A DNA stretch of 64,000 nucleotides, taken from NCBI GenBank assembly GCA_934513205.1, contig CAKSWU010000005.1, forward strand, positions 1 to 64,000. The letters are read 5' to 3'. The notes below the pieces were generated by a model. It made no database searches and was not told the DNA's origin. It saw only the letters and a program-made list of their open reading frames with translations. Of the stretch, positions 1 through 7,233 are shown piece after piece (within the stretch, counting starts at the first letter, position 1; each line of letters opens with the position of its first letter). This DNA is from an uncultured Faecalibacterium sp. (GTDB lineage: Bacteria; Bacillota; Clostridia; Oscillospirales; Ruminococcaceae). Position numbers and translations under genes: made by a program.

Positions 1-59
1 TGACGGAAAGCCAGACGGCCAATACGACCAAAACCATTGATAGCAACTCTAACAGCCAT
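1..59 (-). CDS. gapA: Glyceraldehyde-3-phosphate dehydrogenase, N-terminus only (cut by window edge)
   Basis: Read on the minus strand, the first 19 codons give MAVRVAINGFGRIGRLAFR, the classic start of the NAD-binding Rossmann fold of type I GAPDH (INGFGRIGR). The enzyme oxidises glyceraldehyde-3-phosphate to 1,3-bisphosphoglycerate in glycolysis. A strong AGGAGG ribosome site lies 8-9 bases before the ATG. The gene runs off the left edge, so nothing can be said of its catalytic part. Confidence 0.93.
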   Translation of the reverse strand, partial: MAVRVAINGFGRIGRLAFR

Positions 60-114
60 GTTAATAGTACCTCCTAATTATTTTACCCATAATCGGATAA
101 ATCACGGTGTCTTT

Positions 115-143
115 ATTGTAGACCAAAATACAAAAAGTTTCAA
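115..143 (-). promoter_or_regulatory. Promoter of gapA
   Basis: On the minus strand there is a TTGAAA box, a 17-base spacer and TACAAT, about 55 bases before the gapA start codon. It fits a vegetative sigma-A promoter. Confidence 0.7.
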
Positions 144-257
144 GTGTCTGCCAAAAAATTAACGAGACAATTTCAACTTTTTTTGCTTTTGTACGATTTT
201 GTCCGGCACATTTGTTTTCTTTTCGGCAATTGCGCTAAGAGACTGCCAACAATTTTG

Positions 258-1040
258 TCAGCTCTGACCATCCGTGCAGACCGCTGCGCACACCGCGCCC
301 ATGCCGCCGATGCAGCACAGACCCAGCCCCGCCAGCAGCTCCGGCAGTGCAGTCAGGCCGAACCCCTGTGCTGCCAGCAACAGGATGCTCTGCGGCAGCT
401 GCCAGCACAGGCAAAGTGCAAAAGCCGTCAGAGCCGCCGCGCACAAAGTCTGGCGGTTCCCCGGCTGAGGCAGATACAGTGTCCGGGCCAGCGCCGCCAG
501 AAACACCAGTGCCGCCAGCGCCTGCCACACCGCTGCGGTGGGCTGCACCCGGTGCCAGCTGGAGCTGTTTTCCATAAAGCGCATCAGAACGTTCCAGTAG
601 AACAGCAGGCTGCCCGCCACGGCCAGATACAGTCCTCCGGTGGGCTTGTCCCAGCCACGGCTGCTCAGCCAGCAGCGGCCCAGCGTACTGAGCCACACCG
701 CACACAAGCAGTCCAGCACCACCCGCACTGCGCCGTCAGCCGCGCTGGCACCGCCAAATGCAAACTGTGCTGCACCTGCCGCAAGATAAAACACCGCACC
801 GGCAAACGCCAGCACACCCGCCAGCGGCAGACGGCTGCGGACTGCTTCCGCCTTTGCGGCAGCCTTGCGGCCTGCCAGCACTGCAGCCAGCACCACGATG
901 CCCAGCGCCAGATAGCGCCACCACACCGACCCGACCACACACAGACCGGTAACGGCGTCCGTGCCAAGAGCAAGGTCTGCGCAGCGCAGCACCCCCAGCA
1001 GGACACTCAGAATAAAAACAAACAGCACAGACAGATCCAT
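258..1040 (-). CDS. Hypothetical polytopic membrane protein
   Basis: 260 residues, very hydrophobic, rich in Leu, Ala, Val, Cys and Trp, with about six or seven predicted membrane-spanning stretches (roughly residues 3-20, 40-58, 70-92, 100-120, 132-152, 165-185 and 225-250). No family motif is recognised. Its ATG shares one base with the stop codon of gltA (ATGA overlap), so it is almost certainly translated from the gltA message. Some shadow frames run through the same DNA because the codon third positions are G/C-rich. Function is unknown; a link to citrate metabolism is suggested only by the operon. Confidence 0.75.
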   Translation of the reverse strand: MDLSVLFVFILSVLLGVLRCADLALGTDAVTGLCVVGSVWWRYLALGIVVLAAVLAGRKAAAKAEAVRSRLPLAGVLAFAGAVFYLAAGAAQFAFGGASAADGAVRVVLDCLCAVWLSTLGRCWLSSRGWDKPTGGLYLAVAGSLLFYWNVLMRFMENSSSWHRVQPTAAVWQALAALVFLAALARTLYLPQPGNRQTLCAAALTAFALCLCWQLPQSILLLAAQGFGLTALPELLAGLGLCCIGGMGAVCAAVCTDGQS

Positions 1041-2410
1041 CAGCGTTCCTCGATCGGCTTATATTTCTGGCGCACGCCCAGATATTTGTATGCAGGACGA
1101 ATGATGCGGTTGGCAAAAATCACCTCTTCCACCCGGTGTGCGCACCAGCCCGGCACACGGGCGATGGCAAACAGCGGGGTGTACAGGTCCTCGGAGATGC
1201 CCAACATGTGATAGATCAGGCCGCTGAACAGGTCCACGTTGGCACACACCGGCTTGGAGCTGCCTTTCTCCTCAGCAAAAATGCCGGGAGCCAGCCGCTC
1301 GATGCTGCACAGCATGTTGTATTCTTCCTCAAAGCCCTTTTCATAGGCCAGATGGCGGGCACGGTGCTTCAGGATCACCTCGCGGGGATCGCTGATGGTG
1401 TAGACCGCATGGCCCATGCCGTAGATCAGTCCGGAGCCGTCGCCCGCCTGTTTGCGCAGGATGCGGCGCAGATACTCCCGCACCTCATCGTCGTCATCCG
1501 GGTTCTCCACATGCTTGAGGATGTCCTGCAGCTGACGGTTGACCATCAGGTTCGCGCCGCCGTGCTTGGGGCCTTTCAGGGCACCGATGCCTGCCGCAAT
1601 GGCGGAATAGGTGTCGGTACCGGAAGAGGACAGCACACGAGTGGTGAAGGTGGAGCAGTTGCCGCCGCCGTGGTCCGCATGGACCAGCAGGCACATATCC
1701 AGCAGCTTTGCCTCTTCGTGAGTAAATTTCTGATCCGGGCGGTAGGTGCTCAGGATATGCTCTGCGGTGCTCTGCCCGGGTTTGGGCAGGTGGAAGAACA
1801 TACTCTGCTTGTCATAATAGCGGCGCTTCATCTGGTAGGCGTTGACCATCATGGTGGGCAGGCCAGCGATCAGGTTGATGCTCTGGTTCAGGATGTTCTC
1901 CAGGCTCAGATCCTCGGCGTGCTCATCGTAGGAATACAGGCCCAGCACGCAGCGCTGCATCTTGTTCATAATATTGGGCGAGGGGGCGTTCATGGTGTCC
2001 ATAAAGCCTTCCGGCAGAGCGCGGTGCTCCGCCAAAATCTCGCAGAAATCATCCAGCTGCTCCCGGGTGGGCAGACTGCCGAACAGCAGCAGCCAGATCA
2101 CCTCTTCAAACACAAAGCGGTCGTTGCGGTAAGCCTCGTCCACGATCTCGTCGATGTTGACGCCCCGGTAGATCAGCTTGCCGGGGGTGGGGATCACATG
2201 ACCCTCCTGATCCTTTTTGTAGCCCACAACGTCACAGACATTGGTCAGACCTGCCAGCACTCCGGTGCCATCCGGGTTGCGCAGGCCGCGCTTGACACCC
2301 AGCCGCTCACTGGTCTCGGGGTCAATGTAGTTGTTCGCCATGTACTCTTCGCACAGGGTACGCATGGTGGTCGGATCCAGCGACGCCACTTCCGAGTGTG
2401 CAAAATTCAT
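1040..2410 (-). CDS. gltA: Citrate synthase
   Basis: 456 residues. It condenses acetyl-CoA and oxaloacetate to citrate, in this anaerobe probably as the entry to 2-oxoglutarate and glutamate synthesis. The family active-site pieces are visible: HADHGGGNCSTFT with the first catalytic His, KHGGAN, YGMGHAVY with the second His, and NVDLFSGL with the catalytic Asp. It has an N-terminal extension of about 50 residues compared with short bacterial enzymes, as in the longer clostridial form. A GGAGAG ribosome site precedes the ATG, and the next gene downstream overlaps the stop codon. No aconitase or isocitrate dehydrogenase gene is in the window. Confidence 0.95.
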   Translation of the reverse strand: MNFAHSEVASLDPTTMRTLCEEYMANNYIDPETSERLGVKRGLRNPDGTGVLAGLTNVCDVVGYKKDQEGHVIPTPGKLIYRGVNIDEIVDEAYRNDRFVFEEVIWLLLFGSLPTREQLDDFCEILAEHRALPEGFMDTMNAPSPNIMNKMQRCVLGLYSYDEHAEDLSLENILNQSINLIAGLPTMMVNAYQMKRRYYDKQSMFFHLPKPGQSTAEHILSTYRPDQKFTHEEAKLLDMCLLVHADHGGGNCSTFTTRVLSSSGTDTYSAIAAGIGALKGPKHGGANLMVNRQLQDILKHVENPDDDDEVREYLRRILRKQAGDGSGLIYGMGHAVYTISDPREVILKHRARHLAYEKGFEEEYNMLCSIERLAPGIFAEEKGSSKPVCANVDLFSGLIYHMLGISEDLYTPLFAIARVPGWCAHRVEEVIFANRIIRPAYKYLGVRQKYKPIEER

Positions 2411-2475
2411 AGAGAACTCTCCTTTCGTCCTTTTTCTTTACTTTCCCAGCCACCCTCAATGGTGGACATAATTTT

Positions 2476-2504
2476 ATTTTATCGCTTTCGCGCAGTAAAT
2501 TCAA
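2476..2504 (-). promoter_or_regulatory. Promoter of gltA
   Basis: Minus-strand TTGAAT, 17-base spacer, TAAAAT, about 65 bases before the gltA start. The leader contains a small hairpin (CCACC / GGGTGG, near 2449-2465). Confidence 0.6.
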
Positions 2505-2633
2505 GCATCAAGTACATCCCCTTCCCTGTTTTCTGCTCTTTTTTGCAAAAGGCATCCCGCACTTTTCGTACCTTTTTGCAGCCCGGCTCCTGTATTCTGA
2601 TTTAAAAAAGCGGCTGCAGAGGGGGGTTCGGCT

Positions 2634-3638
2634 ATGAAAAAAACATTTCTGCTGCTGTGCGCGGTCCTGCTGGTTCTGGGAAGCGCGCTTCCTCTGGCAG
2701 GCTATCATCTTGTCCTGACCGTCCATGCGCCGGAACGCTCCGGCAGCGTCCCGGATGCCGATGCCGGGTCCGCCGTGACAGAACACACCGGAGGTGCAGA
2801 CCTTGACGCCGATGTTTTTCGGGTCATGGACCAGTCCACCGGACAGGTGATGGAATTGTCCCGCCGGGATTACGTTCTGGGTGCCGTAGCCGCCGAAATG
2901 CCGGTAAGCTGGCCGGACGAAGCCCTGAAGGCACAGGCAGTCGCCGCCCACAGTTACGCCCTTTACTGCCGAGACCATGCCGATGCAGAAAACGGCTACT
3001 GGCTCACAGCGGATCCTGCACGGCGGCAGGGATGCCTTACCGACCCGGTCCTGCGCAGCTACTGGGGCACCGGCTACGAAGCCCGCTATGCCCGGCTGGC
3101 AGCCCTTGTGGATGAGGTTCTGGACAAGGTCCTCTGCTATGACGGTTCCCCTGCCTGCACCAGCTACTTTGCCATCTCCTGCGGTCAGACCGAGTCTGCC
3201 GAAAATGTCTGGGGTACCCCTCTGCCCTACCTCGTACCGGTGGACAGCAGCACTGACCGTTCCGCAGACAACTATGAATACACCGTCACGCTTTCTGCCG
3301 CACAGGTCCAGCAGGCTCTTGCCGGGCTTGGCATCCATGCCGACCCTGCCACACCGGGCAGCTGGTTCGGCACCGCCGAGCGGACCCCTTCCGGCTGCAT
3401 CCGCACCCTTGCCGTCTGCGGACAGGCGGTCTCCGGCACAGTGCTGCGCAAGGCTTTGAACCTGCGCAGCAGCTGCTTTGATGCAGTCTTTCAGGACGGC
3501 AGCTTTCGCATCACCACAAAGGGTTACGGTCACGGCGTGGGGCTGAGCCAGTGGGGTGCAAAAGCTCTGGCAGAGCAGGGTGCAGACTATGCCGCTATCC
3601 TTGCGCACTACTACCCCGGGACGGAACTGACCGGCTGA
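2634..3638 (+). CDS. SpoIID/LytB-domain protein (stage II sporulation protein D-like)
   Basis: 334 residues with an N-terminal signal or anchor (about residues 4-24), then a SpoIID/LytB domain. Visible signatures are DYVLGAVAAEMP, the LKAQAVAAHSYAL block and the C-terminal GYGHGVGLSQWGAKALAEQG block. SpoIID is a lytic transglycosylase that cuts denuded glycan strands during engulfment, while LytB-type relatives act as amidase enhancers in growing cells. No other sporulation gene is near. The gene stands alone, convergent with the hydroxy-acid dehydrogenase gene. I chose the ATG at 2634, preceded by AGAGGGGGG. Exact role (spore or vegetative wall) is uncertain. Confidence 0.88.
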   Translation: MKKTFLLLCAVLLVLGSALPLAGYHLVLTVHAPERSGSVPDADAGSAVTEHTGGADLDADVFRVMDQSTGQVMELSRRDYVLGAVAAEMPVSWPDEALKAQAVAAHSYALYCRDHADAENGYWLTADPARRQGCLTDPVLRSYWGTGYEARYARLAALVDEVLDKVLCYDGSPACTSYFAISCGQTESAENVWGTPLPYLVPVDSSTDRSADNYEYTVTLSAAQVQQALAGLGIHADPATPGSWFGTAERTPSGCIRTLAVCGQAVSGTVLRKALNLRSSCFDAVFQDGSFRITTKGYGHGVGLSQWGAKALAEQGADYAAILAHYYPGTELTG

Positions 3639-3659
3639 CGCCGCGCAGTCTATAAAAAA

Positions 3660-3693
3660 CAGGCAGAAAGCAGCTCCTGCCGCTTTCTGCCTG
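3660..3693 (-). terminator. Intrinsic terminator of the hydroxy-acid dehydrogenase gene
   Basis: A 12-bp perfect stem (CAGGCAGAAAGC / GCTTTCTGCCTG) with a 10-base loop. On the minus strand it is followed by a T run, and it sits between two convergent genes. Confidence 0.8.
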
Positions 3694-3712
3694 CGCACGA
3701 TCTTTTGGTTCT

Positions 3713-4735
3713 TTATCGCCGCACCATCTCCGGGCTGATCTCGACGATGCTGTGCGCACCGCACATCTGCATGGTGTCGGTCAGCTCGCCGGCCAGCTTA
3801 TCGATGTAGCACTTCACGCCGTCTGCGCCCCCGCCGTACACCGCCGTGACGAAGGGGCGGCAGATCAGCACACCGTCCGCACCCAGCGCCAGCGCCTTGA
3901 ACACATCCACACCGGTGCGGATACCGCCATCCACCAATACCTTCACGCCGGAGCCTTTCAGTGCCTGTGCGATCTCAGGCAGCACCTCTGCCGTGGCGGG
4001 GCACTGGTCCAGCACACGTCCGCCGTGGTTGGACACCACGATGGCAGCCGCGCCCGCCTGCTTTGCCTTCAGGGCACCTTTGACCGTCATCACGCCCTTG
4101 ACGATGAAGGGACGGCCCGCCATCTGCACGATCTCAGCCAGCTCTTCCACGCTCTTGCTGCCGGCGGGCGGGGTCATGTTCTTCAAAAAGGGCAGTCCCG
4201 CTGCGTCCACATCCATTGCCACCGCAAAGCAGCCGCTGGCCTTGGCCTGCTCCATCTTCTGCCGGATGGTGTCCAGATTCCACGGCTTGATGGTGGGCAC
4301 GCCGCAGCCATCGACTGCGCCAATGGCCTGCGTTGCCATCTGCATCACGGTGGGGTCCGTGCCATCGCCGGTAAAGGCTGCGATGCCGCTGTCCGCGCAG
4401 GCGCGCACCAGCACATCATTATAAGTCTTGTCCGTATAGACATCGGAATAGTGCAGGTTCACCGCACCCACGGGGCCCGCAAAGAAAGGATAGCGGAAAC
4501 GTCTGCCAAACAGCTCCACCTGCGTGTCCGGTGCTCCGCCCTGGCACAGGGTGTCCATGTTCACCCGGATCTCGGACCACTTATTATAATTGCGGATCGC
4601 CGTGTCCCCCACGCCCTTGGCACCGGGGCCGGGGATCTGATTTTTGCAGGCCACACCGTTGCACACGGGGCACGCTTTGCAGTATTGACCAATGCACGCA
4701 CGGGCGTTGGACAGAACTTCTGAATATGTCATCAT
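3713..4735 (-). CDS. FMN-dependent alpha-hydroxy-acid dehydrogenase/oxidase
   Basis: 340 residues from the chosen ATG at 4735, which follows a GGGAGGG ribosome site. The open frame extends further upstream but without a ribosome site. It is a TIM-barrel flavoprotein of the lactate/glycolate oxidase family: VVSNHGGRVLDQ carries the catalytic His-containing loop and VDGGIRTGVDVFKALALGAD is the FMN phosphate site. It is likely to oxidise a 2-hydroxy acid such as lactate, but substrate cannot be read. Unusual is the N-terminus, with five cysteines at residues 14, 19, 22, 25 and 30, which looks like a metal or Fe-S site added to the barrel. The gene is transcribed alone. Confidence 0.88.
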   Translation of the reverse strand: MMTYSEVLSNARACIGQYCKACPVCNGVACKNQIPGPGAKGVGDTAIRNYNKWSEIRVNMDTLCQGGAPDTQVELFGRRFRYPFFAGPVGAVNLHYSDVYTDKTYNDVLVRACADSGIAAFTGDGTDPTVMQMATQAIGAVDGCGVPTIKPWNLDTIRQKMEQAKASGCFAVAMDVDAAGLPFLKNMTPPAGSKSVEELAEIVQMAGRPFIVKGVMTVKGALKAKQAGAAAIVVSNHGGRVLDQCPATAEVLPEIAQALKGSGVKVLVDGGIRTGVDVFKALALGADGVLICRPFVTAVYGGGADGVKCYIDKLAGELTDTMQMCGAHSIVEISPEMVRR

Positions 4736-4798
4736 AAAAGCCCTCCCTTTTTTGGCTGTGCGGCACAGCTCCTGCCCGCCACAGCGCATTTCGTCTCC

Positions 4799-4827
4799 AT
4801 CATAGTCCTGTTTTTTTCTGCCGTCAA
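4799..4827 (-). promoter_or_regulatory. Promoter of the hydroxy-acid dehydrogenase gene
   Basis: Minus-strand TTGACG, 17-base spacer, TATGAT, ending about 65 bases before the chosen ATG. It lies inside the longer open frame and so supports the shorter start. Confidence 0.65.
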
Positions 4828-4918
4828 GGGTCAAATCTGTTTTTTCGCTTTTATTTTCGTTTTTTATTGTCGAAGGTACGTTACTTAAAAAATAAAGCAA
4901 ATATTTTCAAAAAAATCC

Positions 4919-4947
4919 TTGACAAAAGTGCTTCTTTCAGGTATTAT
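4919..4947 (+). promoter_or_regulatory. Promoter of tRNA-Ser
   Basis: Perfect TTGACA, 17-base spacer, TATTAT, 44 bases before the tRNA 5' end. The near-consensus strength is typical of stable RNA genes. Confidence 0.85.
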
Positions 4948-4991
4948 AGTGGAGCGCTGAGGGCCACGGCCCAAAACGCAGAACTGAAGAT

Positions 4992-5083
4992 GGAAAGATG
5001 GCTGAGTTGGTCTAAGGCGCACGACTGGAAATCGTGTAACGTGTCAAAAGCGTTCTGGGGTTCGAATCCCCATCTTTCCGCCA
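4992..5083 (+). tRNA. tRNA-Ser (anticodon GGA)
   Basis: Acceptor stem GGAAAGA pairs with TCTTTCC. The 92 bases include an encoded CCA (5081-5083). The anticodon loop CTGGAAA is closed by CACGA/TCGTG, with GGA at 5027-5029 reading UCC/UCU serine codons. The extra arm is long, as expected for a class II tRNA, and the T loop GGTTCGAATCC is canonical. It has its own promoter and terminator. Confidence 0.97.
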
Positions 5084-5084
5084 G

Positions 5085-5117
5085 AAATCCGGAACCGTAT
5101 GGTTCCGGATTTTTTGT
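5085..5117 (+). terminator. Terminator of tRNA-Ser
   Basis: 12-bp stem (AAATCCGGAACC / GGTTCCGGATTT) with a GTAT loop and a following T run, directly after the CCA end. Confidence 0.9.
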
Positions 5118-5132
5118 TTTGTCCGGGTCTGC

Positions 5133-5161
5133 TTGACATTTCGTCCCGGTTCCGCTATGCT
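5133..5161 (+). promoter_or_regulatory. Promoter of the membrane-anchored unknown gene
   Basis: TTGACA, 17-base spacer, TATGCT, 38 bases before the ATG at 5200. Confidence 0.75.
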
Positions 5162-5199
5162 GAACACACGCATCATCTTGAGATCAAAGGAGGATCTTC

Positions 5200-6045
5200 A
5201 TGGCTTCTTCCCGGAAGAAAAAACGCGGCGCGCCCATTGTGCTGGTGGTCATCCTGTGTCTGGTGCTGATCGCAGCCGTTGCGGCAGCGGCAGTCTATGG
5301 CCTGTGTGCCCGCAGGCTCAAAGCGCTGCAGGCAGGGGGCAGCTTCTCGCTGGAGTACCAGATCACCCCCACCAACGATTCCCCCGCGCTGTACACCATT
5401 CTGCAGCAGACCGGTGCCACCCACGGCACCGTGGCAGGCAGCTACCAGCCGAAGACGCTGCAGCTGACCATCTCCGCCGACCGGGCGGTGATCCCCGCTT
5501 CCCCGCTGACCCGGGTGTGGATCAGCGGCGATGAGACCCTGTACGATGTGGGACAGCTGTATCGGAACGTTCGTGCCTCCATCACAAACGCCTATCCGCT
5601 GGCGGGCCTTTTGATCCCGGACTGGTCCATGGGCAGCTACATTTCTCAGTCTCAGCTGGCTGCTGTGCTGGGGGTGGACACCAGTGCCACCAGCCTGCAG
5701 GATGTGACAGAGTTCCGTCTGGAGCCAAAGCGTCTGGAACGGGTCCAGCCGGAAAACGCGAAGGAGGGCTATCTCTATTTCCACACTGCGGTGGACGGCT
5801 CCGATGCGCCGGAGCTGGTCATCGGTTTTGAGAAAGACCGCTTCTTTGACGATGACATCCCGGTGGACATCCAGCTCAGTATCCCGGAGCATGGAGTACA
5901 GATCCAGCTCACCGGTACCGTCCGCGCCGGGACAGCGGCCCTGACCGCCCCCTCCTCCCGGATAAAGAACGAGGACATTCAGACGCTGGTCCAGATCCGC
6001 GAGACCATCCAGAGCGTGCTGCAGTTCGTCCAGAGCAACACCTGA
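5200..6045 (+). CDS. Hypothetical membrane-anchored extracytoplasmic protein
   Basis: 281 residues. A basic start (SRKKKRG) is followed by one hydrophobic span at about residues 13-36, then a soluble part of about 245 residues rich in beta-type sequence. This suggests a type II orientation with the bulk outside the membrane. No motif or catalytic signature is recognised. It has an AAAGGAGG ribosome site, its own promoter and a terminator, so it is monocistronic between tRNA-Ser and the lectin gene. No function is proposed. Confidence 0.82.
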   Translation: MASSRKKKRGAPIVLVVILCLVLIAAVAAAAVYGLCARRLKALQAGGSFSLEYQITPTNDSPALYTILQQTGATHGTVAGSYQPKTLQLTISADRAVIPASPLTRVWISGDETLYDVGQLYRNVRASITNAYPLAGLLIPDWSMGSYISQSQLAAVLGVDTSATSLQDVTEFRLEPKRLERVQPENAKEGYLYFHTAVDGSDAPELVIGFEKDRFFDDDIPVDIQLSIPEHGVQIQLTGTVRAGTAALTAPSSRIKNEDIQTLVQIRETIQSVLQFVQSNT

Positions 6046-6076
6046 CACTGCATGTTAAACCGTTCCGAAACAAAAA

Positions 6077-6105
6077 GAAGCAGATGCATTTGCACCTGCT
6101 TCTTT
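6077..6105. terminator. Bidirectional terminator
   Basis: AGAAGCAG-type stem with an almost palindromic ATGCA/TGCA top, flanked by A-rich and T-rich tracts on both sides, between convergent genes (stops at 6045 and 6141). Confidence 0.75.
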
Positions 6106-6140
6106 TCGTTTCACTGCGTTTTTCGATCCAGACAGCGCAC

Positions 6141-6968
6141 TCAGACGCTTTCCTTCTTCTTGCGGGGTGCGCACTTGCGCTTGGGCTTCTCTGCGGCAGG
6201 CTTTGCCTCTGCAGGAGCCTGTGCCGCCTTGGCAGCAGCCTTTTGGGCGACAGGCTTCTCTGCCTTTTCGGTGCTCTCTGCCTTGGCAGCTTCCGGTGCA
6301 GCGGTCACCTCTGCCTTGACGGCAGCCTTTTTGGCAGCGCGGGGCTTTTTGGCTGCAGGCTTGCGGGCCGGTGCCTTCTTCTCTGCGGGAGCAGCCTCCG
6401 CAACAGCCGCTTCAGCAGCAGTCTCTGCCGGAGCAGCAACGGTCGCAGCGGCAGCTTCCACGGTCTCCTGCTGCACTGCTTCGTCCTTCTTTGCGGTGCG
6501 CTTTGCGCGGTCCTTCACCTCAGCAATGGTCCACAGCTGATCCTCTGCGCCGGGCACCTCCTGCCAGATCTGCAGCACGGTGCCCACAGCAGCACCCATG
6601 CCCACCGTGTCCACGCACTTGCCGTTCGCCCATGCCGAGCGCAGGCGCACAGTCCCTTCCGGCGTAGGCAGGACGCTCCACATCTGCGATGTGCCGCCCA
6701 CATCCTCCCACAGGTGCAGCCAGGTGCCGCTGGCGGTGCCGGTCATGGTCAGGTCCAGCAGCTTGCCGGATGCGCGGTTGCGGACACGGTAAACGCCGTC
6801 GCCCACGCGGATAAAGGCCCACTCCTGCTCAGGTTTGTGATCGTACTTGCCCAGCCGGACGGTGCCCCCGTCCTTTGCACCTTCCACAGCCTGAATGACA
6901 TTGCCGGTGTGTGCGGCAATGGTGTAGAAATGATCTGCTTCGATCACGGTCTGTGCAACAGTTTTCAT
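6141..6968 (-). CDS. Ricin-type beta-trefoil lectin protein with Ala/Lys/Pro-rich tail
   Basis: 275 residues in two parts. Residues about 10-150 form a ricin B-type beta-trefoil with three QxW repeats spaced 47-49 residues apart (QEW at 48-50, QMW at 95-97, QLW at 144-146), the carbohydrate-binding fold. Residues about 155-275 are low-complexity Ala, Lys, Pro and Glu with AAKK and KKP blocks, like histone H1 or bacterial nucleoid-protein tails. There is no signal peptide or membrane segment, which is odd for a lectin. The ATG follows GGGAGG, and the gene has its own promoter. Ligand and location are unknown. Confidence 0.88.
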   Translation of the reverse strand: MKTVAQTVIEADHFYTIAAHTGNVIQAVEGAKDGGTVRLGKYDHKPEQEWAFIRVGDGVYRVRNRASGKLLDLTMTGTASGTWLHLWEDVGGTSQMWSVLPTPEGTVRLRSAWANGKCVDTVGMGAAVGTVLQIWQEVPGAEDQLWTIAEVKDRAKRTAKKDEAVQQETVEAAAATVAAPAETAAEAAVAEAAPAEKKAPARKPAAKKPRAAKKAAVKAEVTAAPEAAKAESTEKAEKPVAQKAAAKAAQAPAEAKPAAEKPKRKCAPRKKKESV

Positions 6969-7025
6969 GTAAAATCCCTCCCAAGTTTGGCGACGCCGGG
7001 CTTTATTTCCAGCATCTTACAGTAA

Positions 7026-7054
7026 ATGATACCACATATCGTGATTTTCTACAA
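7026..7054 (-). promoter_or_regulatory. Promoter of the lectin gene
   Basis: Minus-strand TTGTAG, 17-base spacer, TATCAT, about 58 bases before the ATG. Confidence 0.55.
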
Positions 7055-7161
7055 GCAAATCGACCATGCTTTAGCAAAACCGACAAAAACGCCCCCGCTT
7101 TCCGTCCTTTTTTCGCCCGTTCGCCCGCGCCAAAAGGCATTTGTCCATGCCGCAGACCCTC

Positions 7162-7190
7162 TCGACTTTTTGTCGCACTTGCGTTATACT
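7162..7190 (+). promoter_or_regulatory. Promoter of the MATE exporter gene
   Basis: TCGACT, 17-base spacer, TATACT, 44 bases before the chosen ATG at 7234. The -35 box is weak. Confidence 0.5.
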
Positions 7191-7233
7191 ATGTCCCGAT
7201 CTCATTTTTACCGGAACCAAAGGAGTTCTTTCC

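Noticed and set aside
1136..2605. 489-codon frame antisense to gltA
   Set aside because: Shadow of citrate synthase codons, low complexity in Gln/His/Val.
2508..3764. 418-codon minus-strand frame over the SpoIID-like gene
   Set aside because: The SpoIID motifs are on the plus strand with signal peptide and ribosome site; this frame also runs through the terminator at 3660.
4867..5136. 89-codon plus-strand frame through the tRNA-Ser gene
   Set aside because: It reads straight through a complete tRNA and its terminator.
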